This document shows, piece by piece, positions 7,378 to 15,246 of a DNA stretch of 64,000 nt. The first letter of the stretch is position 1. Every line of letters begins with the position of its first letter. The translations under genes were made by a program, and so were the position numbers. The stretch is taken from positions 4,541,965-4,605,964 of the forward strand of contig NZ_CP197401.1 of assembly GCF_052162025.1 (NCBI RefSeq), read 5' to 3'. The notes under the pieces are model-generated. The model was not told where the DNA came from and ran no database searches. It worked only from the letters and a program-made list of their open reading frames with translations. The stretch comes from Methylobacter sp015476545 (lineage in GTDB: Bacteria; Pseudomonadota; Gammaproteobacteria; Methylococcales; Methylomonadaceae).

Positions 7378-8861
7378 GACTGCTCTCCTTCCAGGCCGGC
7401 TTCGGCCATGCTGACGGCGCGGAAGATGGCGCGGCCTTTATTCATGGTTTCATCCCACTCGTTGCGGGGTATGGAGTCGTAAACAATGCCGGCGCCGGCT
7501 TGTATGTGTAAGGTTTGATCTTTTATCACAGCGGTTCTGATTGCAATAGCGGTGTCGAGATTGCCGGACCAGGCGATATAGCCGACTGCGCCCGAATAGA
7601 TGCCACGCTTGACTGGCTCCAGCTCATCAATGATTTCCATGGCGCGGATTTTCGGCGCGCCACTGACGGTTCCGGCCGGGAAGGTCGCCGCCAGCACATC
7701 GAAGGCGTTTTTGCCGTCTTGCAGTTGCCCGGTTACGTTGGAGACGATATGCATGACGTGCGAGTAGCGCTCGACGATCATCTTGTCGGTCAGTTTGACG
7801 CTGCCGATTTCGGCGATGCGGCCGGTGTCGTTGCGGCCCAGATCGATCAGCATCAAATGCTCGGCCAGTTCCTTCGGATCGGCCAGCAGATCCTGTTCCA
7901 GCATCAGATCCTGTTCCGGTGTCGCGCCGCGCCGGCGTGTGCCGGCGATCGGGCGCACGGTCACGGTGTCGTCTTCGAGCCGCACCAGAATTTCCGGCGA
8001 TGAGCCGACGATATGAAAATCGTCCAGATTCAGGTAATACATGTAAGGTGAAGGATTCAGGCAGCGCAGGGCCCGGTACAGATTCAGCGGCGAGGCCGTG
8101 TAAGGTATGGACAGACGCTGCGACAGCACGACCTGCATGATGTCGCCGTCGGTGATGTATTCCTTGGCTTTCACTACGGCGTCTTCAAAGCCCTGCTGCG
8201 TGAAGCCGGAGATAAAATCCGCCTCATCGACTTTTCTGGGCGCTTTATGGTTTTCCGGCTTGGCTTTCAGTTCGCGCAGCTTGACGGCCAGATCGTTCAG
8301 GCGAGTCACGGCGCGGTCGTAGGCACCGGGCTCTTCGGGATTGGCATGCGTCAGCAGCAGCATTTTGCCGGACAGGTTGTCGAACACGAGCATTTCTTCC
8401 GATACCATCAGCAAAATATCGGGATTGCCCAGCGGGTCGCTTTTGGCTGATCTGCGCAGGCGCGGCTCAATATAGCCGATGGTTTCGTAGCCGAAATAGC
8501 CGACCAGTCCGCCGTTGAAGCGCGGCAGCTCAGCCAGATCGGGCACTTTATAGCGCGCCTTGAACTGCTCTATCCAGACCAGCGGGTTTTCGTGCGTCAG
8601 CGTTTCCAGCAGCTCGCCGTTGTTCTCCAGGGTGATCCGGTTGCCGGTGACTTTGACGATGGTTTTGCAAGGCAGTCCTATGATCGAATAACGACCCCAT
8701 TGTTCGCCGCCGTGCACAGATTCGAATAGATAGGAATAAGGGCCATCGGCTAATTTCAGATAGGCACTCAAGGGTGTATCCAAGTCAGCCAGAACCTCCC
8801 GGCTAACGGGGATACGGTTGTAGCCCTGCTGCGTGTAGTGTTTAAATTGTTCTGGAGTCAT
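7374..8861 (-). CDS. trpE: Anthranilate synthase component I
   Basis: Protein of 495 aa that converts chorismate to anthranilate with TrpG. It has the N-terminal feedback-site region (LDTPLSAYLKL) and the chorismate-binding core: RPIAGTRRRG, EHLMLIDLGRNDTGR, GTVSGAPKIRAMEI and GAVGYIAWSGNLDTAIAIRT. Length fits stand-alone TrpE. gph lies directly upstream on the same strand, 33 nt away, as in Pseudomonas and its relatives. No trp leader peptide or attenuator is evident in that gap. Confidence 0.96.
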   Translation of the reverse strand: MTPEQFKHYTQQGYNRIPVSREVLADLDTPLSAYLKLADGPYSYLFESVHGGEQWGRYSIIGLPCKTIVKVTGNRITLENNGELLETLTHENPLVWIEQFKARYKVPDLAELPRFNGGLVGYFGYETIGYIEPRLRRSAKSDPLGNPDILLMVSEEMLVFDNLSGKMLLLTHANPEEPGAYDRAVTRLNDLAVKLRELKAKPENHKAPRKVDEADFISGFTQQGFEDAVVKAKEYITDGDIMQVVLSQRLSIPYTASPLNLYRALRCLNPSPYMYYLNLDDFHIVGSSPEILVRLEDDTVTVRPIAGTRRRGATPEQDLMLEQDLLADPKELAEHLMLIDLGRNDTGRIAEIGSVKLTDKMIVERYSHVMHIVSNVTGQLQDGKNAFDVLAATFPAGTVSGAPKIRAMEIIDELEPVKRGIYSGAVGYIAWSGNLDTAIAIRTAVIKDQTLHIQAGAGIVYDSIPRNEWDETMNKGRAIFRAVSMAEAGLEGEQS

Positions 8862-8894
8862 TTTTGGTCTTCAACTGCGCCCTGCGCGTTCGCT

Positions 8895-9557
8895 TTAAAA
8901 CAAGTCGACAAGCTCGACAATGGTCTGGATCTGATAATCGGCGTTCAAATCCTCGATACTGTATTTTCCGGCATAACCGTATGACACTGCGGCGGTCTTG
9001 AAGCCCGCCGACCGCGCTGCCCGCATGTCGTTGATCGAATCGCCGACCATAAGGGCCTTCTCCGGCTCAATGCCAAAGTGTTCCGCTGTCTTCAGCAACG
9101 GCAGCGGGTCCGGTTTCATTCTTGCGAACGAATCGCCGCAAGTAACGAAATCAAAATACTCAGCCATGCCGGTTTTCACCATCAACGGCTGCGTGAAACG
9201 TTTAATTTTATTAGTAATGCAGGCCAGTTTGAAACCTTTTTCTTTCAATTGCTGCAGGCCTTCCATGACGCCCGGATAAATGACGCTGCGCTCATAAACA
9301 TGGGCCTCATAAAAATCGCCGAATAAAGCTAGAGCCTCGGGCAGATTTTCGGGATCGGCCGAGGGTTGCAGCTGTCCGGTCAGGGCTCTCTTTATCAGCA
9401 TGACCACGCCATTGCCGACCCACTGCGCGACGGCAGCCTCCGAGTGCGGGCGTATGCCCAGTTCAGCCAGCATTCTGTTGATCGCATCGGACAAGTCAGG
9501 CGCAGAATCAATCAGCGTGCCATCCAGGTCCAGCGCTATCAGTCGAATCTGTGTCAT
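8895..9557 (-). CDS. gph: Phosphoglycolate phosphatase (HAD family)
   Basis: Protein of 220 aa. Motif I, IALDLDGTLIDSAPDL, carries the nucleophile and acid/base aspartates; motif II is ACITNK; motif IV is MVGDSINDMRAARSAG. It hydrolyses 2-phosphoglycolate formed during DNA repair or oxygenase side reactions. I chose the ATG at 9557 (MTQIRLIALDLDGTL); the open frame extends 56 codons upstream but that part is not conserved. It is first in the gph-trpEG operon. A perfect 17-nt palindrome lies just upstream (9570-9586). Confidence 0.9.
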   Translation of the reverse strand: MTQIRLIALDLDGTLIDSAPDLSDAINRMLAELGIRPHSEAAVAQWVGNGVVMLIKRALTGQLQPSADPENLPEALALFGDFYEAHVYERSVIYPGVMEGLQQLKEKGFKLACITNKIKRFTQPLMVKTGMAEYFDFVTCGDSFARMKPDPLPLLKTAEHFGIEPEKALMVGDSINDMRAARSAGFKTAAVSYGYAGKYSIEDLNADYQIQTIVELVDLF

Positions 9558-9569
9558 TGGCAATCTTGT

Positions 9570-9586
9570 TTGGCCGGTCCGGCCAA
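9570..9586. promoter_or_regulatory. Perfect 17-nt palindrome upstream of gph-trp operon
   Basis: The sequence TTGGCCGG-T-CCGGCCAA is perfectly symmetric around position 9578. It sits 13 nt before the gph start codon, in the 148-nt region shared with the divergent FAH-family gene. It could be an operator or an mRNA hairpin over the gph translation start. No regulator is assigned. Confidence 0.4.
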
Positions 9587-9705
9587 TCCGTTTTGGGTCA
9601 TGTTCTTGAAACAGTGCATTAAAATGTTTGATTATATCTTTTTTTTGCCGCCAACTCTTCGTTATACAATAGCGGCCCTCAAAATCATACAGGAAAGCTA
9701 TACCG

Positions 9706-10578
9706 ATGAAACTGGCGACTTTCACTCACAATAATGTAACGCGGGTAGGCGCGGTCATTGATCAGGCCGTCGTTGACAGCCACGGCGACAACGCCATACC
9801 CAAAACCATGATTGAATTTCTGGCGGCAGGCGCAACCGCTCTGGCGGCCATGCAGCAGCTGATAGCCAGCGGCGATCACCGGATTCCCCTGAGTGAAGTC
9901 AAGCTGCGGGCGCCGGTACCGCGGCCCGGCAAATATCTGGCGATCAGCCTGAATTATGCCGATCATATCGAAGAAACCGGCTTCGAGAAACCGGAATATC
10001 CGACGTTTTTCACCAAGCAAAGCAGTTGCGTGATTGCGCATGATGAGCCTATCTACCGTCCCAAGGTCTCCGACAAACTCGATTATGAAGGCGAGCTGGC
10101 TTTGGTCATCGGCAAGCGCTGCCGTCATGTGCCCGTCGACAAGGCCCATCAGGTCATCGCCGGCTTCACGATCGCCAATGACGTCTCAGTGCGCGATTGG
10201 CAAATCCGCTCGCCGACCTGGACGCTGGGCAAATCGTTCGATACGGCCGGCCCTCTGGGACCGTGGATCGTCACTGCCGATGAAATCGCCGATCCCCATA
10301 ATCTGAACCTGAAAACCTGGATCGACGATGAGCTGCGGCAGGATTCCAATACCCGGCATATGATTTTCAACTGCTACGAAATGGTCGCTTACCTGTCCCA
10401 GGCCATGACCCTGGAGCCCGGCGATATCATTGCCACGGGCACGCCCAGCGGCGTCGGCGTGAAGATGAAGCCGCGCGGTTACATGAAGCCGGGGCAGACC
10501 GCCAGAATCGAAATCGAAGGCATCGGCACGCTGATCAATCCGATCATCGAAGAACCGGACAATCTGGCCGCCTATTAA
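9706..10578 (+). CDS. Fumarylacetoacetate hydrolase (FAH) family protein
   Basis: Protein of 290 aa. An N-terminal small domain (MKLATFTHNNVTRVGAVID) is followed by the FAH catalytic fold with KYLAISLNYADHIEE, the metal-binding segment YEGELALVIGKRC, the DVSVRDWQ motif and GDIIATGTPSGVG. Such enzymes hydrolyse or decarboxylate acylpyruvates or 2-oxo-3-ene diacids. The exact substrate (fumarylpyruvate, oxaloacetate or a catechol meta-cleavage product) cannot be decided. AGGAAAG 8-10 nt upstream supports the start. The gene is transcribed alone and ends at a strong bidirectional hairpin. Confidence 0.88.
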   Translation: MKLATFTHNNVTRVGAVIDQAVVDSHGDNAIPKTMIEFLAAGATALAAMQQLIASGDHRIPLSEVKLRAPVPRPGKYLAISLNYADHIEETGFEKPEYPTFFTKQSSCVIAHDEPIYRPKVSDKLDYEGELALVIGKRCRHVPVDKAHQVIAGFTIANDVSVRDWQIRSPTWTLGKSFDTAGPLGPWIVTADEIADPHNLNLKTWIDDELRQDSNTRHMIFNCYEMVAYLSQAMTLEPGDIIATGTPSGVGVKMKPRGYMKPGQTARIEIEGIGTLINPIIEEPDNLAAY

Positions 10579-10580
10579 AA

Positions 10581-10616
10581 TTAAGGCATTGGGCGATCAA
10601 TCGCCCAATGCCTTAA
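10581..10616. terminator. Bidirectional terminator hairpin between FAH gene and histidine kinase
   Basis: A perfect 17-bp stem (10581-10597 and 10600-10616) with a 2-nt centre lies between two convergent genes. The stop codon of the histidine kinase gene lies inside the right arm. Flanking A/T bases allow it to act on both strands. Confidence 0.8.
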
Positions 10617-12055
10617 CCCAGGCTTTTTCTGTTATTGAAAAAACCCAACTTCCTGGCTCGCTTTCTTCGTTCAACCGGTTTTGGCGGCAAAGGAAACAGC
10701 ACAGTAACCTTGAGTCCGCCAAATTGGGATTCTCCCAGGCTCAGCTCAGCGCCATGTATCACGGCGATGCGCTGGGCAATGGAAAAGCCGAGACCGCTGC
10801 CTTTGGCGCTCTTGGCCGTTTCAATGCAACGGTGAAACCGTTTTAGCGCGACTTCATACTGATCAGGCGCAATCCCGGGCCCGGAATCCTCGACGCTCAA
10901 CAGCAGATGCCTTTCCTGCCCCGATACGCTGATTCTGACCAAGCCGTTTGCGGGCGTATATTTTATGGCATTGTCGATCAGGTTCTTGACCAGAATATTG
11001 ATCAGCTGTCGATTGCCGATGATCGGCACGGCGTTATCCTCGATAAACTCCATTCGGATGCGTTTTTTATGCGCTTCCGGCTCCAGAGCCGCGACAGTCT
11101 GCACGACTTCATAGCCAAGCACGGTCGTTTCCTTGGACAGAAACTCGGTGCCGGATTCAATGCGCGAGAATATCAGCAGCTGCTGCACCATATCGGTCAT
11201 GCGGTGCACGCCCTGCTCTATGCGCCCTAGCGCCTGGCGGCGCGTCAGCTCATCGTCGGTTTTCAGAGCCACCTGCGCCTGGGTCAACAAGCCGGCCAAA
11301 GGCGTTCTCAATTCATGGGAGGCATCGGCCGTAAAGCGGCGTTCATGCTCAAAAGCGCGTTCAAGCTGCATGAACAGATTATTCAGCTCGTTAACTACGG
11401 GCACGATTTCGATAGGCAGCTTCTTGACCGACAAAGGCTTTAAATAGCTGGCTTCGCGTCTGGCCAGCTGTTGCGTCAATTGGCCAAACGGCTTCAAGGC
11501 TCGTCCGACGATAAGCCAGATAGCCAGCCCCAAAAAAGGCAGGCCGATCAGAAACGGCTTGATCAGATGTCTGGAAATGTCATCCATCAGCTCCGTGCGA
11601 ATGTCATCACGCTGCCCGACATGAATGATGTATTCGCTTTTTTCCTCGGAAATACTGAAAACATGCCATAAGTGATTATTAATGAGCGTTTTGCTATAGC
11701 CATTCTGCGAGATCGATAACGGCAGGGGCGGCGCGCTTTCGGAGCGAAGAATCAAACCCTCGTCCTTATAAATAAGCTGAAAGGCCAGTTTCCGTTCATA
11801 ACGGTGATTGAACACTTTGGTCGGCTCGAACATTTCCGACTTGTCCAGATCCCACAACTCATACAGCGAACCGGCATACAACAGATGCCCGACGAATGAA
11901 TTTAAGGCGCGCGCGGATTGCGCCAGATCCGCATCAAAAAGTTCTGCCACTTCATTGCGGATTTCCTTATAGCCTTTATAGGCGGCAATGCCCCAAATCA
12001 GCAATAATGTGGAAAGCAGCGTGAACAGCAGCAGTTTTCGAAGCGAATAACTCAT
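10613..12055 (-). CDS. Two-component sensor histidine kinase (EnvZ/QseC type)
   Basis: Protein of 480 aa. A first membrane segment near residues 8-25 (LLLFTLLSTLLLIWGIAAYKGY) and a second near 165-185 (FLIGLPFLGLAIWLIVG) flank a periplasmic sensor region of about 140 residues. The HisKA H-box is RFTADASHELRTPLAGL; the ATPase has the N-box LVKNLIDNAIKYTP, the G1 box VEDSGPGI and G2 GSGLGFSIAQ. Its gene overlaps the response regulator gene by one base (TAATG). The ligand is unknown; the general architecture is QseC/PmrB-like. Confidence 0.88.
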   Translation of the reverse strand: MSYSLRKLLLFTLLSTLLLIWGIAAYKGYKEIRNEVAELFDADLAQSARALNSFVGHLLYAGSLYELWDLDKSEMFEPTKVFNHRYERKLAFQLIYKDEGLILRSESAPPLPLSISQNGYSKTLINNHLWHVFSISEEKSEYIIHVGQRDDIRTELMDDISRHLIKPFLIGLPFLGLAIWLIVGRALKPFGQLTQQLARREASYLKPLSVKKLPIEIVPVVNELNNLFMQLERAFEHERRFTADASHELRTPLAGLLTQAQVALKTDDELTRRQALGRIEQGVHRMTDMVQQLLIFSRIESGTEFLSKETTVLGYEVVQTVAALEPEAHKKRIRMEFIEDNAVPIIGNRQLINILVKNLIDNAIKYTPANGLVRISVSGQERHLLLSVEDSGPGIAPDQYEVALKRFHRCIETAKSAKGSGLGFSIAQRIAVIHGAELSLGESQFGGLKVTVLFPLPPKPVERRKRARKLGFFNNRKSLG

Positions 12056-12720
12056 TAATCTTCATCAACGTCAATAATGTAGCCGACTCCTCTGACAGTA
12101 CGGATAATCGACGATCCCAGTTTTTTTCTCAGGTAGTGAATGTGAACCTCGACGGTGTTGCTCTCTATATCGGAATCCCAGGAATACAGACTTTCTTCGA
12201 GTCTGGAGCGGGATACCACCTTGCCTATATTGCCCATCAGGAAGCTCAGTATCTCGAATTCCTTTTGCGATAGATCCACCTTTTCGTCATTATAAGTAAC
12301 CAGATGCGATGCCGGGTCCAGCACAATGCCCCGATGCTCGATCTTGGGCGCGCCCCGGCCTTCATTGCGTCTGGCAAGGGCTCTCAGGCGGGCGCAGACT
12401 TCATTGAGATCGAACGGTTTGATCACAAAATCATCGGCGCCGCTGTCGAGGCCCAATATTCTGTCAGGGATCGTGTCTTTAGCCGTCAGAACCAGCACCG
12501 GTGTTTCGTCTTTACGGCTTCTCAAAGCCCGCAAAATCTCCAGGCCATCCATATCAGGCAAATTCAGGTCCAGCACGATCAGTTCATACGTGTTGACTTT
12601 CAGAGCCTCATCGGCATGTTTGCCGTTGGTCAGCCAATCAACGGCATAGCCTTCCATTTTTAAACCGGCTGTCAGGCCATCGCCCAATATTTCGTCGTCT
12701 TCAACCAATAAAAGTCGCAT
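12055..12720 (-). CDS. OmpR/PhoB-family response regulator (QseB-like)
   Basis: Protein of 221 aa. The receiver domain (1-120) has the acidic pocket LLLVEDDE, the phospho-acceptor Asp in IVLDLNLPDMDG, and the conserved VLTAKD and KPFDLNE segments. The C-terminal winged helix (125-219) ends with VEVHIHYLRKKLG and RTVRGVGYIID. It is the partner of the downstream kinase, with a one-base overlap. Targets are unknown. Confidence 0.92.
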   Translation of the reverse strand: MRLLLVEDDEILGDGLTAGLKMEGYAVDWLTNGKHADEALKVNTYELIVLDLNLPDMDGLEILRALRSRKDETPVLVLTAKDTIPDRILGLDSGADDFVIKPFDLNEVCARLRALARRNEGRGAPKIEHRGIVLDPASHLVTYNDEKVDLSQKEFEILSFLMGNIGKVVSRSRLEESLYSWDSDIESNTVEVHIHYLRKKLGSSIIRTVRGVGYIIDVDED

Positions 12721-13075
12721 ATACTCTATGTTTCAGGTAGTTAAACATCTGCCAATAATGCTCGAACAGAAAATCCACCGAGATTATGGCCAAAGCGTAC
12801 AAGTTTAGTAGGAAATCCAAGAATTGGACCCACAACCACAACAATCACTCCAGCATTTAAAAATTAAACTGTCCGATTAATAACATGCTGCCGAGTATGA
12901 AGCATGTAGGTCCGTGAAAAATCATAAAAGTTCCCTGTATTTTGATAGAAACGTGCATTATTTCGGCGTCGCGGATGGATAAATAGCCAGTTTTCCTGTC
13001 ATAACATCCCGGCTCGCTCATCGGCAATCATATTATGTTAAACTAATTGTTTTTTAAACAAATTCAACGATTGCC
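12721..13075. other. Intergenic region, response regulator / hemW
   Basis: 355 nt of AT-leaning sequence between two divergent genes. It must hold both promoters, but I see no convincing -35/-10 pair, palindrome or small ORF. Confidence 0.5.
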
Positions 13076-14218
13076 TTGCCACCGCTCAGCTTATACATTC
13101 ACATTCCCTGGTGCATCAAGAAATGCCCCTATTGCGATTTTAATTCACATGCGGTTAAAGCCGATACGCCTGAAGCCGCCTATATCGATGCGCTGCTGAG
13201 CGATCTGGCCCTGGATCTGCAGTTATACGGCATCAGCCGGCCTGTCGGCAGCATTTTTATCGGGGGCGGCACACCGAGCCTTTTCTCGCCGGAGTCTTTC
13301 TATCGTTTATTGATAGGCATAAAACAACAAATTGCGTTGGCCGATAACCTTGAAATCACCCTGGAAGCCAACCCCGGCACGTTTGAAATCAATAAATTCG
13401 CCGAATTCCGGTCGCTGGGCATCAATCGCCTGTCGATCGGCATACAGAGCTTTAACGATACGCTACTGCAAAAACTGGGGCGAGTTCATTCGGGTAAGGA
13501 AGCCATGCGTGCGGCAGAATGCGCCCATCAGGCCGGATTCGATAACTTTAATCTGGATTTGATGTTCGGCTTGCCGGACGCCGGCACCGACAGCAGCAAA
13601 GCCGATATTGAAACGGCCATAAGCCTGAATCCTACGCATATCTCCTTCTACCAGTTGACACTGGAACCAAATACTTACTTTCATAAGTTTCCGCCCAGAC
13701 TGCCCGATAATGACGTTATCTTCAGCACGCAACAAGTCTGTCAAGCGCTCCTGGCCGATCATGGCTATCGGCAATATGAAATTTCTGCCTACAGTCGGCC
13801 GGGCTTTCAATGCCGGCATAATTTGAATTATTGGCAATTCGGCGATTATCTGGGCATAGGCGCCGGCGCCCACGGCAAGCTATCGCTGGCTTTGCCGGAC
13901 CGGATCGTGCGCACGTTCAAACCGAAAAGCCCGGAGCAATACCTGCGCGATACCCATAAAAACGGCGGCGCCGACAGGATTGCCAGAGCGGATCTGCCTC
14001 TGGAATTCATCATGAACCATTTGCGCCTTAAACAAGGATTTTCTGTCGCGAGCTACGAAGCAACGACCGGTCTTGCCATTGATACGCTTGAGCCCGCCTT
14101 GTCGGCCTGCCTGAAGCAGCATTTGCTTATCAGCCGTGACGGTCATTACTATTGTTCGGAGAAAGGCTGGAATTTTCTGGACAGTGTTTTGGAAAAGTTC
14201 TGTTCACTGCCGCATTGA
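13076..14218 (+). CDS. hemW: Radical SAM family heme chaperone HemW
   Basis: Protein of 380 aa. It has the radical-SAM cysteine cluster WCIKKCPYCDFNSH (CxxxCxxC), FIGGGTPSLF for SAM binding, and GIQSFNDTLLQKLGRVH. This matches HemW, the heme-binding chaperone formerly annotated as oxygen-independent coproporphyrinogen oxidase; the HemN-specific N-terminal extension is absent. The frame opens with TTG at 13076 (read as MPPLSLYIHIPWC). ATT at 13070 is the only other candidate before an in-frame stop at 13055, so the start is non-ATG either way. No clear Shine-Dalgarno is visible. Confidence 0.88.
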   Translation: MPPLSLYIHIPWCIKKCPYCDFNSHAVKADTPEAAYIDALLSDLALDLQLYGISRPVGSIFIGGGTPSLFSPESFYRLLIGIKQQIALADNLEITLEANPGTFEINKFAEFRSLGINRLSIGIQSFNDTLLQKLGRVHSGKEAMRAAECAHQAGFDNFNLDLMFGLPDAGTDSSKADIETAISLNPTHISFYQLTLEPNTYFHKFPPRLPDNDVIFSTQQVCQALLADHGYRQYEISAYSRPGFQCRHNLNYWQFGDYLGIGAGAHGKLSLALPDRIVRTFKPKSPEQYLRDTHKNGGADRIARADLPLEFIMNHLRLKQGFSVASYEATTGLAIDTLEPALSACLKQHLLISRDGHYYCSEKGWNFLDSVLEKFCSLPH

Positions 14219-14472
14219 TAATTCAGCGGCTCGTCTCGTTCAGCCGGTGCATCCAGGTCCATGCCGCGGGCACGATCATCTTTTCTTTAACGGCTGATAG
14301 AGGCAATCAACATTAATTTTGTTCTATAATCCATAATAAAACCACTCACTGTTCCGCAACAGGAAACAATTAATGGTCTAACTTCGTACTTAGTCACTGT
14401 AACGGCTCAACATTATATGTTCCTTAACTGAGCTTAATAATAAACCGCAAACTCTTCAATCCGTAAAAGTAT

Positions 14473-15111
14473 ATGCTTGATTATCAAAAAGACTTTATTT
14501 CCTATGCGCTGGACTGCGGCGTGCTCAGATTCGGTGAATTCCAATTGAAATCAGGCCGTATCAGCCCTTACTTTTTCAATACCGGCTTGTTTAATACCGG
14601 CGCCCAGCTGGGCAAGCTGGGCCATTTTTACGCGCAGGCCTTGCTTCAATCCGGCCTTAAACCGGATATTCTTTATGGCCCCGCTTATAAAGGCATCCCT
14701 TTGGTCAGCGCAGCCTCTATCGCCTATGCCGCCTTGACCGGCGGTGATATCCCTTTCGCTTTCAACCGCAAGGAAGCAAAGGATCACGGCGAAGGCGGCA
14801 TGCTCGTCGGCGCGCCGCTGCAAGGCCGGGTCCTCATTCTTGACGATGTCATTACGGCCGGCACTTCGGTCAGGGAATCCGTGGACATTATCAGGCAGGT
14901 CCGGGCAACGCCGGCCGGCGTATTGATCGCGCTGGACAGACAGGAAAAAGGCCAAAACGAGATTTCAGCTATCCAGGAAGTCAGCGAGCAATTCAATATG
15001 CCTGTTATATCGATCATCACCCTGGAACATATTATTGAATATTTAACTGACAATGCCGCTTACGAGCAGATCGATGCCATAAAAGAATATCAGCGGCTTT
15101 ACGGCATTTAA
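14473..15111 (+). CDS. pyrE: Orotate phosphoribosyltransferase
   Basis: Protein of 212 aa converting orotate and PRPP to OMP in pyrimidine synthesis. The PRPP loop RVLILDDVITAGTSVRESV is intact, and the flexible catalytic loop FNRKEAKDHGEGG is present. Length matches the E. coli enzyme. It stands alone, with 254 nt of non-coding sequence upstream; the upstream gap contains a TATAAT (14325 region) but no clear pyrimidine attenuator. Confidence 0.95.
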   Translation: MLDYQKDFISYALDCGVLRFGEFQLKSGRISPYFFNTGLFNTGAQLGKLGHFYAQALLQSGLKPDILYGPAYKGIPLVSAASIAYAALTGGDIPFAFNRKEAKDHGEGGMLVGAPLQGRVLILDDVITAGTSVRESVDIIRQVRATPAGVLIALDRQEKGQNEISAIQEVSEQFNMPVISIITLEHIIEYLTDNAAYEQIDAIKEYQRLYGI

Positions 15112-15246
15112 CTCCTGAAGCATTTGCCAAAGAAAAAAGACATCCAAGACTAACAGTTCCCGAGATATCGACTACACTTAGTCAAAACTAATTTTTAATC
15201 TGATGTTTCAATAACAAGAAGAATCGCGTTAGCAAAAAGGCTTGCC

